The notes below the pieces were generated by a model. That model had not been told where the DNA came from and made no database searches. It saw only the letters and a list, made by a program, of their open reading frames with translations. Shown in pieces: positions 21,501 to 28,013 of a stretch of 64,000 nucleotides of DNA; the stretch's first letter is position 1; every line of letters starts with the position of its first letter. Both the position numbers and the translations under genes were made by a program. This DNA comes from Metabacillus litoralis (GTDB lineage: Bacteria > Bacillota > Bacilli > Bacillales > Bacillaceae): the NCBI RefSeq assembly GCF_020524045.1, contig NZ_JAIVKL010000005.1, forward strand, positions 372,001 to 436,000, given 5' to 3'.

Positions 21501-22531
21501 AGCAAGTATTAGTTGGTTTAAACACTGAAGAAGCAGCGACAAAAGCAACATTTGCAGTAGACTTTGCTGCTGATACAAAAGTAGTTGACTTATACAACAA
21601 CAAAGAATACGTTGTAAATGCAAATCAAGAAGTAACTGTTGATTTACCTGGTAGTGTTGATGGTGGTACGTTTATCCTTGCTGTTGAAAAGGTAGAGCCG
21701 AAACCTGAGCCAAAGCCAGAGCCGAAGCCAGAACCGAAGCCAGAGCCGAAGCCAGAGCCGAAGCCAGAACCGAAACCTGAGCCGAAGCCAGAACCAAAAC
21801 CTGGTAAAGAAACAGATAAAAAGCCAAAATCAGTTGTTGTAAAAGCTAAAGTTAAAGACGGTAAAGCAACAATTGACAACAAAGATCTTGAAAAAGTTAA
21901 AAAAGGCGATCAAGTTATCATAGAATTCAAAGGTAACAAGTCGGCTAAAGCAACATTCACTTTAACAAAAGAAAATATCTCTCTATTAATGGAAAAAGGT
22001 ATTGATACAGTAACTCTAGCTCCAAAAGATTTAGAAGTTGCAATGAATATTCCGATTTCACTAATCCCAGAAGGTGCAGACTTATCTGTCAAGCGTCTGG
22101 CGGATATGGAAGATGACAGTTTCATTAGCGGTGTGTATGATTTCTCACTACTTGTTGATGGAAAGTCTATTCACAATTTCAATGAAGAGATTGAGCTAGT
22201 ATTTGATGTAAATCCGAAAAACGTTAAAAACCCAGAAAATGTTGAAGTAATCTACTTCAATGAGGAAACAGAGAAATGGGAGATCGTACCAGGTGCTGTT
22301 TATAAAGATGGTAAAGTAACTGTTCGTACTTCACATTTCAGTATCTTCGCAGTAGTTGAAGTTGCAAAAGTTAATGATGTAGAAAAGATCTCTGAACCTT
22401 CTAAAGAAGGCTATGAGCTTCCTTCAACAGCTACTTCAAGCTATAACTGGTTAGTGATTGGTTTCATCGTGATCTCTATCGGTGGGGCGTATGTATTTGT
22501 TCAAAGAAGAAAGATTCATGTAGAAAAATAA
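15509..22531 (+). CDS. Secreted cell-wall-anchored amylopullulanase with two GH13 catalytic domains
   Basis: 2340 residues from the ATG at 15509 (AGGGGGG just upstream; GTG at 15512 has better spacing). Order: signal peptide (to about ANASA); three CBM48/AMPK-like starch-binding units; pullulanase domain with NWGYDP (about 616), DVVYNH (661), FRFDLMG (nucleophile near 738), YGEPW (769) and TAHDN (852); two Big_2 Ig-like domains (about 1068-1234); CBM41 (about 1235-1328); Ig-like spacer; alpha-amylase domain with DVVVNH (1679), FFRIDT (1775), GEYWG (1807) and SSHDQ (1871); a PEPK repeat of eight or nine units (about 2063-2097); and a C-terminal LPSTA signal (about 2304), membrane helix and RRK tail. 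All catalytic residues of both domains are present. It should cut alpha-1,6 and alpha-1,4 bonds of starch at the cell surface. Confidence 0.93.
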   Translation: MVFNKQNRKVLSLLVIFSLVLQLLSGLFPYANASAEETSPVVNDDGTVTFTYEGEAETVQVAGSFTEWEKGPLDMTEESQGVWKLTTELEDGTHEYKYVINGDTWLPENNLVFTKGEVEAPAIKSPILNADGSVTLNYVSQGEEAVYVNGSFIENWDATKAVKMTLQDNGVFTATVEGLEPGNYQYKFMLNDTSWTESTTDPLNKNELVDGNSTFEIVKLESPVINDDGSVTFNYVSQGEDAVFINGSFVQDWDPNKAVEMTLKNGIYTATVSDIKPGTYEYKFIFNERDWDESNVDPLNPNSANGNSVFTIESPEPINVQSALMDSQTEILVTTNKTFGEQELVVTDVEANEVLETTTTKISDTKAKLTLADGVDVDVRKLYEVSVGSSEGKVVTMRNVLNDDQFFYDGDLGYNYSSSKTSFKLWAPTASKVSLAIYDDAGTYEGAFVPDHTGGVETEMNRADNGVWSLEVNEDLKNKYYMYKVEFANGDVNYAVDPYAVSTSANGQRTAIVDLDSTDPSGFDPMDKPAIVSPADAIIYELHVRDFSIGEDSGMDNKGKYLAFTEEGTTSPSGVKTGVDSLKELGVNYVHLLPTYDFGSVNELTVNDPKATDAKFNWGYDPIHFNVPEGSYSSDPTDPTSRIKEYKQMVQSLHENGIRVIADVVYNHTYMNESTQLEGKSPFDAIVPGYYYRTDDTGKITNGSGTGNEVASERPMVRKYIKDSVHYWATEFGIDGFRFDLMGLIDQKTMQELTRELKNEVDPNVLIYGEPWTGGSTSLPASMQHFKGTQKDQGYAVFNDNIRGAIKGGSDDNSTGFATGSTGKEGDIVAGVKGAVDQFANDPQETITYVTAHDNLNLWDKLMRVAGTDGDHESESYDPHAVITEENALNNEWVKRSLLANGIVLTSQGIPFLHAGEEMLRSKYGVHNSYKSPDNINMIRWELKDQYQSVFNYYKGLIDLRKNHSAFKMDTKAEVNEHFEVLKQDENIVAYQLKDNANNDTWKNIVVIYNANKEEKEVSLPANGNWNVVVDHTTAGTETIRTVSSDKVSVEGLSMMVLYDQSEAAYTPEATSITVNPDSLAINPGETKTVTAYVKDQKDRVMLGEEVTWSSSDESVATVSNGKVKGLAEGSATITVKVGDIEETIQVTVEELVANEIMISGNDSVFATYSTQLSALVKDQFGQDMLGAKVAWSSSDNTIATVNSQGQVTGVKPGNVVITAKSGAAEATLDMTVKENVKRYVRIKYVRPDGDFTGDFGEWNLWVWNTGVKNDQINFESFDGDTAIANVEIAPETESIGFLVRKGTDWNTAKVSPDSDDHNVKIDRDAILTKVTVVTGVAGHTQVPHVGGPVLADGEVTFFYRDEELFKNDEMDTIESVKVKVDDVEYDMEYSAENEYFSYKLSDLAEGTHEYTFLVTKDGKTTEVTDPYNTKDGKSTITYTRPEVTIEASVSPGEFTYGENALLSASATTEEEVTIEELSVNLEPLGGKSKVVIDQTVGTVAIGASDTIGAGEKELVITALDEFGNKHTKTIKVTVKPQQIVGDELSFDWDEARIYFMLTDRFKDGDPSNNGGEDGKLDEYDPNHKEAYHGGDFQGIIDELDYIDNLGINTLWITPVVDNIDFNKGLDFTTSGDLVAKQYAYHGYWAEDFEKLDAHLGDIEKFQELIEKAHDKGIKIMLDVVVNHAGYGMKGELDTDEGKSDWLGDKENLPSEESVAKLKDMLRMGDEELPGHEVKGELDNLPDFKTEDPAVRQQLVEWQTAWLERARTDRGDTIDFFRIDTVKHVEDATWQALKNGLIEIDPNFKMIGEYWGASVDNDGGYLGTGQMDSLLDFDFKEKAKSFVDGSIDSVDAYLQDRNGRINNNATLGQFLSSHDQNGFLTEYVGGDRAKLKVAAALQITSKGQPVIYYGEELGNSGTADWKKDENGNILAFGQNRDSMPWELYENEDPEAMALHNHYSTLLNIRADYSKVFSKGTREKVAGGDEEGYLVFEREYDGEQVLVGLNTEEAATKATFAVDFAADTKVVDLYNNKEYVVNANQEVTVDLPGSVDGGTFILAVEKVEPKPEPKPEPKPEPKPEPKPEPKPEPKPEPKPEPKPGKETDKKPKSVVVKAKVKDGKATIDNKDLEKVKKGDQVIIEFKGNKSAKATFTLTKENISLLMEKGIDTVTLAPKDLEVAMNIPISLIPEGADLSVKRLADMEDDSFISGVYDFSLLVDGKSIHNFNEEIELVFDVNPKNVKNPENVEVIYFNEETEKWEIVPGAVYKDGKVTVRTSHFSIFAVVEVAKVNDVEKISEPSKEGYELPSTATSSYNWLVIGFIVISIGGAYVFVQRRKIHVEK

Positions 22532-22543
22532 GATTAACTTTTT

Positions 22544-22582
22544 GCTTGATAGTGGGTGCTTCCTGCTATCAAGCTTTTTGTT
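22544..22582 (+). terminator. Terminator of the amylopullulanase gene
   Basis: GCTTGATAG / CTATCAAGC stem followed by TTTTTGTTTT, 13 bases after the stop codon. Confidence 0.9.
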
Positions 22583-22589
22583 TTATTCT

Positions 22590-22635
22590 TGAAAAGAAAA
22601 GCGAGGAAATCTCAATAGTAAGATTTCCTCGCTTT
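22590..22635 (-). terminator. Terminator of ku
   Basis: AAAGCGAGGAAATCT / AGATTTCCTCGCTTT, perfect 15-bp stem followed on the minus strand by TCTTTTC, immediately past the ku stop codon. Confidence 0.85.
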
Positions 22636-22641
22636 AGATGT

Positions 22642-23544
22642 TTATGCTTTTTTTCTAACAGTTTTTGTTTTTTTAGCTGTCGATGCTTCTGTTCCTTTTT
22701 CATTGGTATCATCTCCACCAACTACTTTAGGTTGTTGAGTTTTTGGTGTTGTTTTACCTTTTGCTTGAGGCTTTTTTGTTTTCTCAATACTTGCTTGTAA
22801 TGCACTCATTAAATCAACTACATTTTGTCTCGGAGCAGCTTCGGAAGGAGTCTTGCCTTCATCTTGGTTAACTTTACGTTCAATTAATTCTTGAAGAGCT
22901 AGACGATAGTCATCTTTATACTTTTCAGGCTCAAATGTTGTTGTTAATTGATCAATTAACATAATAGCTGTTTTTAGCTCTTTTGACCCTACTTCTACTT
23001 GCTCAGGTACGCTAGGTACTTCTTTAACATTTCTTACTTCATCTGGATAATGAACAGTTTCCATTACGATGCAGTTTTGATACACACGAACAATTGCAAG
23101 CTGTTGTTTTGAGCGAATTGTTATTTCTGCAATTCCGATTTTACCGGATTTATTTAATGATTCACGTAATAACCCATAGGCTTTACCACCGTTTTCTCCT
23201 GGTCCAATAAAATAAGAGCGATTAAAGTATATTGGATCAATATCTTCCATTTTAACAAAATCAATAATCTCAACTGTTTTATCTTCATGTTCATCTTTAA
23301 TCTCTTGTAGTTCTTCTTCAGTTAAAACAACATACTTACCTTTTACATATTCATAACCCTTTACAATTTCATCAGTTGATATTTCTTCATCACAATTAGG
23401 GCATTTTTTTTCATATTGAATAGGAGTGTGACATTTTTTATGGAGTGTTCTCAATTTGATATCTTTATCCTCTGTAGCTGCATAAAGCTTTATTGGTATA
23501 TTTACAAGTCCAAAACTAATGGATCCTTTCCACATTGTATGCAT
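22642..23544 (-). CDS. ku: NHEJ protein Ku
   Basis: 300 residues, usual for bacterial Ku. MHTMWKGSISFGLVNIPIKL is the classic Ku N-terminus, followed by the Ku core beta-barrel (IEIIDF-type strand, YFIGPGENGGKAYGLL, RVYQNCIVMETVHYPDEV). The last 60 residues are a Lys/Thr/Ala-rich flexible tail that contacts DNA. Ku binds broken ends and recruits LigD. GGGAG four bases before the first ATG supports this start over the ATG three codons later. Corresponds to B. subtilis ykoV; followed by a strong terminator. Confidence 0.96.
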   Translation of the reverse strand: MHTMWKGSISFGLVNIPIKLYAATEDKDIKLRTLHKKCHTPIQYEKKCPNCDEEISTDEIVKGYEYVKGKYVVLTEEELQEIKDEHEDKTVEIIDFVKMEDIDPIYFNRSYFIGPGENGGKAYGLLRESLNKSGKIGIAEITIRSKQQLAIVRVYQNCIVMETVHYPDEVRNVKEVPSVPEQVEVGSKELKTAIMLIDQLTTTFEPEKYKDDYRLALQELIERKVNQDEGKTPSEAAPRQNVVDLMSALQASIEKTKKPQAKGKTTPKTQQPKVVGGDDTNEKGTEASTAKKTKTVRKKA

Positions 23545-23659
23545 ATAACTCCCTACCTTTCAAAAAGTTTCCTACATTTATTTATTAGCATAGGGTTTAT
23601 CCAACTATTTAATAAGTAGCAATACATACCAATTATTTTAAAGGATCAGATAAACGAAA

Positions 23660-24439
23660 TTAAAAAATTTCTAATTTCTGTAAAATTAAGATTGTTCCTC
23701 CTAGTAACCAAACATAGATAGCAAAAAGTTTAAGTGATTTATTTTTGACAAAAGAGATCATGAATTTTACTGCGATATATCCAAATATGGCTGCCGCTAG
23801 TGTTGCTATTAACATAGATGTAAAACTTATTTGGGGAACATTACCTGACATAATATCTTTTAATTGAAATAAGACTCCTCCACATATTGCAGGAATGGAG
23901 AGAAGAAAGGAAAAATAAGCTGCTGCTTCTTTGTCCATTTTTCTAATGAGTGCACCGACAATTGTCATACCAGATCTAGAAATAGCAGGGAAAATGGCAA
24001 TTGCTTGAAAACTACCAATAAAGAAGGAATCGAACAATGTAATATCCTCAACCTTTTTTGCGCCATTTTTTATTGAATCAGCAAACCAGAGAAATAGACC
24101 TGTTACAAGGAATTCCCATCCAATCGTTACGCCTGTCATAGAAATAGCTTCGAAATAATCATTGAACAATAAACCAGCAATAACAGCAGGTATTGTTCCG
24201 ATAATTAATAAGAAGCTGATTCGACTAAATGGATTTCTAATAAGCTTTAATAAAATATCTTTATAAAATACTATTAAAGCAATAAGTGTACCTAAATGTA
24301 ACATCGTATCTAAATATAAACCTGCTTCTTCAAGTCCAAAAATATTTCTCCCTAAATATAGGTGACCTGTACTACTAATAGGAATAAATTCAGTTAATCC
24401 TTGTATAATTCCTAAAATGATTGCTTGTAACCAATCCAT
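23660..24439 (-). CDS. uppP: Undecaprenyl-diphosphatase UppP (BacA family)
   Basis: 259 residues from the ATG at 24439, chosen because GAGGAGG lies eight bases upstream; the frame extends to 24511 without a better site. QGLTEFIPISSTGH and AISRSGMT are the two UppP signatures that form the active site, surrounded by about eight membrane helices. The enzyme removes one phosphate from undecaprenyl pyrophosphate so that the lipid carrier can be reused for wall synthesis; it also gives bacitracin tolerance. Divergent from a DedA-family gene 95 bp away. Confidence 0.95.
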   Translation of the reverse strand: MDWLQAIILGIIQGLTEFIPISSTGHLYLGRNIFGLEEAGLYLDTMLHLGTLIALIVFYKDILLKLIRNPFSRISFLLIIGTIPAVIAGLLFNDYFEAISMTGVTIGWEFLVTGLFLWFADSIKNGAKKVEDITLFDSFFIGSFQAIAIFPAISRSGMTIVGALIRKMDKEAAAYFSFLLSIPAICGGVLFQLKDIMSGNVPQISFTSMLIATLAAAIFGYIAVKFMISFVKNKSLKLFAIYVWLLGGTILILQKLEIF

Positions 24440-24534
24440 CCCCATTTCCTCCTCTAAAAAGATGCTTGTCTGTATACATGAATATGTGTAATATATATGC
24501 TTGTAGAACACATCTTGGAAAATAGGTGAGGAAT

Positions 24535-25164
24535 ATGGAAGAATTAATTTTAATGATGGTAGAGAGCTTCAAAGAGCTTTCTTACTTTGGTGTTATGCTT
24601 GCTTTAACTATTGAATTTATTCCGGCTGAGATTGTTTTACCTCTCGCTGGGTTTTGGGTATATGAAGGTGATATGACTCTTTGGGGAACTGTATTGGCTG
24701 GTACAATTGGTGGGACACTTGGACCACTAACTTTGTATGCAGTTGGTAGGTACGGGGGAAGACCTTTTCTCTTAAAGTATGGTAAATATTTTTTTGTTAA
24801 TGAAGAAAAACTAATTAAATCAGATCAGTTTTTTGAGCGAAATGGTGCAATGGTTGCATTTACTGCTAGATTTCTACCAGGTGTTCGAACACTCATATCA
24901 ATTCCTTGTGGTATGGCAAAAATGAATGTGTGGATTTTCTCAATCTATACATTTATTGCTATGTTTCCTATTACTTTTATCTATGTATATTTAGGATTTA
25001 AACTTGGTGAGAGATGGGAAGATGTAGGTGAGCTTGCTAATAAATACATTTTACCAATTGGTATAAGTGTTTTAATTATTTTTATTGTCTATAAAATTAT
25101 CACAAAAAAAAGACGAAAATCGATTAATGTGGAATCGTTGAAACACATCTCTCAAAAAAAATAA
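24535..25164 (+). CDS. ykoX: DedA family membrane protein (YkoX-like)
   Basis: 209 residues. Start placed at the ATG at 24535, after AGGTGAGG; a GTG at 24526 is the alternative. EFIPAEIVLPLAGF, LGPLTLYAVGRYGG and FTARFLPGVRTLISIPCGMA are DedA/VTT-domain landmarks, with the conserved Arg and Pro residues in FLPGVR. Four to five membrane segments and a basic C-terminus. Some DedA proteins (UptA) flip undecaprenyl phosphate, which would fit the divergent uppP neighbour, but this is inference. Syntenic with B. subtilis ykoX. Confidence 0.85.
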   Translation: MEELILMMVESFKELSYFGVMLALTIEFIPAEIVLPLAGFWVYEGDMTLWGTVLAGTIGGTLGPLTLYAVGRYGGRPFLLKYGKYFFVNEEKLIKSDQFFERNGAMVAFTARFLPGVRTLISIPCGMAKMNVWIFSIYTFIAMFPITFIYVYLGFKLGERWEDVGELANKYILPIGISVLIIFIVYKIITKKRRKSINVESLKHISQKK

Positions 25165-25170
25165 AAACTG

Positions 25171-25200
25171 TTGACATTTACCAATGACTGAAAGTATGAT
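25171..25200 (+). promoter_or_regulatory. SigA promoter of the ykoY riboswitch transcript
   Basis: TTGACA (25171-25176), 18-bp spacer, TATGAT (25195-25200). Start of transcription would be just before the yybP-ykoY aptamer. Confidence 0.75.
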
Positions 25201-25226
25201 GAATATAACTTAATATTCTTCTTCTC

Positions 25227-25340
25227 AAAGGGGAGTAGCGTTCAGGGATTATTTCCTGAAAACAAAGTCGTCATTTCATGGATTTACATCCATCGGCTTT
25301 GTTGGCATGATCGGTGATTAACATGCTCAGCAAGACCTTT
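25227..25340 (+). ncRNA. yybP-ykoY manganese riboswitch
   Basis: Begins AAAGGGGAGTAGCG, the conserved opening of the yybP-ykoY RNA, and contains ACAAAGTCGTC, CGGCTTTGTTGGCATGATCG and a closing ATGCTCAGCAAGACC. It precedes a terC-family gene, the same arrangement as B. subtilis ykoY. Mn2+ binding prevents termination and so raises exporter expression. Confidence 0.93.
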
Positions 25341-25367
25341 GCCTAAGTTGGCAAAGGTCTTTTTTTG
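25333..25367 (+). terminator. Mn riboswitch expression-platform terminator
   Basis: AGACCTTTGCC / GGCAAAGGTCT followed by TTTTTTG. Its 5' arm overlaps the end of the aptamer, as needed for mutually exclusive folding. Confidence 0.9.
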
Positions 25368-25451
25368 TTTTTTCTTATTGCTAACTTAGGACCTAGTAAT
25401 TCTGGTGGAAAAGAATTTAATAAGATCTTAAAGAGCATAGGAGGAAAAATA

Positions 25452-26261
25452 ATGGATGTGGCTTTATTGTTTGAGTATGGTTGGGTATTATTAGTATTAA
25501 TTGCATTAGAAGGAATTTTAGCTGCTGATAACGCACTTGTAATGGCGGTTATGGTTAAGCATTTACCTGAAGACCAGAGGAAAAAAGCATTGTTTTATGG
25601 GTTAGCAGGTGCATTTGTATTAAGATTTGGAGCGCTATTCTTAATATCTTTCTTAGTAAATGTATGGCAAGTGCAGGCTATTGGTGCAATTTATTTACTT
25701 TACATCTCTATAAATCATATTTTTAAGAAATATGTATTTAAGAAAAATGAGCATCTTAAGAAGCCAAAAAAAGAATCTGGTTTTTGGGGAACAGTTTTCA
25801 AAGTTGAGTTAGCAGATATGGCATTTGCAGTTGATTCAATTCTTGCAGCTGTTGCTTTGGCAGTAACCTTACCTGCAACAAATCTTCCTGCTATTGGTGG
25901 AATAGATGGAGGACAGTTTTTAGTCATTCTTGCAGGTGGAATTATAGGGATTATTATTATGAGATTTGCTGCAACCTATTTCGTAAAATTATTAAAGAAA
26001 AAGCCTTCGCTTGAAACAGCAGCTTTTGCTATTGTAGGCTGGGTAGGTGTAAAACTTTCGTTATACACTTTAGCACATCCACAAATTAATGTTGTATCAA
26101 AGCACTTTATTGAATCACCTACCTGGAAGCTTATTTTCTGGATTGTTTTAGCTGGAATTGCTATTGGTGGTTGGTTTCTATCTAAAGAAGTAACTTCAGA
26201 AATGATTGGGAATGAAATCGATGAACAAGATCAATCACTAAGAAAAGTAGAAAACCATTAG
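25452..26261 (+). CDS. ykoY: TerC family membrane protein, YkoY/MeeY manganese exporter
   Basis: 269 residues from the ATG at 25452, which follows ATAGGAGG; the longer frame from 25365 overlaps the terminator and is not used. LEGILAADNALVMAVMVKHL and VELADMAFAVDSILAAVAL carry the conserved acidic residues of TerC proteins in a seven-helix fold. In B. subtilis the orthologue (MeeY) exports Mn2+, in part to load secreted enzymes. Control by the upstream Mn riboswitch supports the same role. A mobile repeat with a terminator-like hairpin lies 90 bp downstream. Confidence 0.92.
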   Translation: MDVALLFEYGWVLLVLIALEGILAADNALVMAVMVKHLPEDQRKKALFYGLAGAFVLRFGALFLISFLVNVWQVQAIGAIYLLYISINHIFKKYVFKKNEHLKKPKKESGFWGTVFKVELADMAFAVDSILAAVALAVTLPATNLPAIGGIDGGQFLVILAGGIIGIIIMRFAATYFVKLLKKKPSLETAAFAIVGWVGVKLSLYTLAHPQINVVSKHFIESPTWKLIFWIVLAGIAIGGWFLSKEVTSEMIGNEIDEQDQSLRKVENH

Positions 26262-26351
26262 TAAATAAGACTTCATATGGCACGCTTCTCTAAGTAGGAT
26301 TCTCATTTATTGAAGACCACAAGAAATAAATTATCAGGTTTAATAGCGATA

Positions 26352-26701
26352 AAAAGAGGCTGGGACATAAGTAGTTAAGCTGATGTTAAATCCGAATTAT
26401 TAGGTGATATGTCAATTAAACATTCGCCTAATAGTTCGGGTTTTTATTTGCCATCTTCTATAGTTTTTTGATTTTGATTACTACTTATAAGAACTTAGTG
26501 GAATGTAGCGGAAGACAACTCGACTCCTACGGGAATTGAGGAAAGGCTGAGACCACGCAGGCTTGCCGAGGAGGATCCGTTTTCTCCCCGTGAAAAGCGA
26601 GTGTCTGCAGCGCAATGGAACGAACTTGTTTTTTAGCCTAACTGAATTTAGATATATTAGTCTTTTTGAATGATTTCTTTAATTATGTCCCAGCCTCTTT
26701 T
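26352..26701 (+). repeat. 350-bp inverted-repeat element with internal terminator and GC-rich core
   Basis: Ends are AAAAGAGGCTGGGACATAA and its exact complement TTATGTCCCAGCCTCTTTT (26683-26701). Inside are a long hairpin CCGAATTATTAGG / CCTAATAGTTCGG followed by GTTTTTATTT (26391-26447) and a GC-rich block (about 26499-26625, including CGACTCCTACGGGAATTGAG and GCCGAGGAGG). No ORF. No clear target duplication. A second copy, truncated on the right, is at 51813. Confidence 0.85.
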
Positions 26702-26960
26702 AACATAGATGGATTTTAAGGTCAGAATATTTGATTTGTCTATAATCTCGGGATGGTAAGTTTTGTGAATTTACATATTGTCTTTTTTATATGTGATTTC
26801 AAAATATCGTTCGTGTTGTTTTTATCTTTAAGATTATAGCTTGTTTTCATATTTTTCAGCGGTTTTATAGATTAAATTAAAAAGTTTCATGTCATTTTTG
26901 TAACAAATAATAGGTCTATATACTTATATGTAGATTTTCTTAAAAGAAATTCAAAACAAC

Positions 26961-26987
26961 ACCCTTATCTTTATAATCACTAACGAA
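26961..26987 (+). promoter_or_regulatory. Candidate SigI-type promoter of sigI
   Basis: ACCC (26961) and CGAA (26984) are spaced roughly as in SigI promoters. SigI is autoregulated in B. subtilis. The match is short, so this is only a candidate. The rest of 26702-27266 is AT-rich and holds no gene; a small AAAGAT-TTTC-ATCTTT hairpin with T-run sits near 27038-27056. Confidence 0.3.
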
Positions 26988-27266
26988 ACTATATAGTGTA
27001 AATAAATAATTAGAGGAGGATAACTGAATTTCTAAAGATTTTCATCTTTTTTTAAGTCTGCAATAACAAAAAAATAAAGACTCTAATTTAATCAATTGAG
27101 ATTAAAGTACCTTCATTCAGTTATGGGACTTAAGATCTGTTTTTTGTAATATTTGTCTTATTCCAAGAAATAATAGAAAGGTAGTTTCATATATCTTCCT
27201 TTGCGAACCCTATATGAATTAGCTATTATAAACAAAGTAATATAGGGGAAACAGAGGTGAAACTCC

Positions 27267-28013
27267 ATGCTTAGCCTTTTGTTTAGACTAGGTAAGAAGA
27301 AACATTCATTAGAAGAGACAGTTTTATTAATACAAAAAGGTGATCGAGCATTACAAAATGAATTAATCAATCAATACAAGCCATTTGTTGCTAAAGCAGT
27401 TTCATCAGTATGTAAAAGATATATAAGTGAAAATGACGATGAATTTAGTATTGGATTAATTGCTTTTAATGATGCAATTGAAAAATATTCGACAGATAAA
27501 GGAAGTTCTTTATTAGCTTTTGCTGAGCTAGTGATAAAACGTAAAGTTATTGACTACATTCGAAAAGAAGCACGTCAGCCATATACTGTTCACTTAGAAC
27601 TGAATGAAAATGAGGAAAATGAATTTTCTCAGAGTAAAGTAGAGTCTGATTTATCCATCGATGAGTATACGAAAAAAGTGGAGCAAGAGCATAGGAAGGA
27701 AGAGATTGGGTATTTTCAGTTTCGTTTACAAGAATTTAAATTAACGTTTTCTGAAATTGTCGAACAATCTCCTAAACATTATGACGCAAGGCAAAATGCC
27801 TTGATGGTTGCAACTAAATTAATAGAAGATGAGGACTTAAAAGAGTTTCTATTTAATAAGAAGCAATTACCTGTTAAGCAGCTTGAAAAAAAGGTTGACG
27901 TTAGTCGAAAAACAATTGAGAGAAACAGAAAATACATCATTGCAATGGCTATCATTTTATCAGGGGAATTTGTCTATTTAAAAGACTATATTAAAGGGGT
28001 GCTAGATTCATGA
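27267..28013 (+). CDS. sigI: RNA polymerase sigma factor SigI
   Basis: 248 residues. The sigma region 2 core (NQYKPFVAKAVSSVC, DEFSIGLIAFNDAIEKY, GSSLLAFAELVIKRKVIDYI) is SigI-type, and the C-terminal helix-turn-helix PVKQLEKKVDVSRKTIERNR recognises the promoter. SigI controls heat and cell-wall stress genes. It overlaps rsgI by four bases (ATGA), so sigma and anti-sigma are translationally coupled. Corresponds to B. subtilis ykoZ. Confidence 0.95.
   Translation: MLSLLFRLGKKKHSLEETVLLIQKGDRALQNELINQYKPFVAKAVSSVCKRYISENDDEFSIGLIAFNDAIEKYSTDKGSSLLAFAELVIKRKVIDYIRKEARQPYTVHLELNENEENEFSQSKVESDLSIDEYTKKVEQEHRKEEIGYFQFRLQEFKLTFSEIVEQSPKHYDARQNALMVATKLIEDEDLKEFLFNKKQLPVKQLEKKVDVSRKTIERNRKYIIAMAIILSGEFVYLKDYIKGVLDS

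Noticed and set aside
21625-21882. Minus-strand ORF encoding a GSGFGSGFGS repeat protein
   Set aside because: It is the complement of the PEPK repeat in the amylopullulanase gene; no start site or independent support.
27010-27060. GAGGAGG followed by a tiny CTG-AAT-TTC-TAA frame and a T-rich hairpin before sigI
   Set aside because: Looks like a leader peptide and attenuator, but three codons from a CTG start is too little to support.
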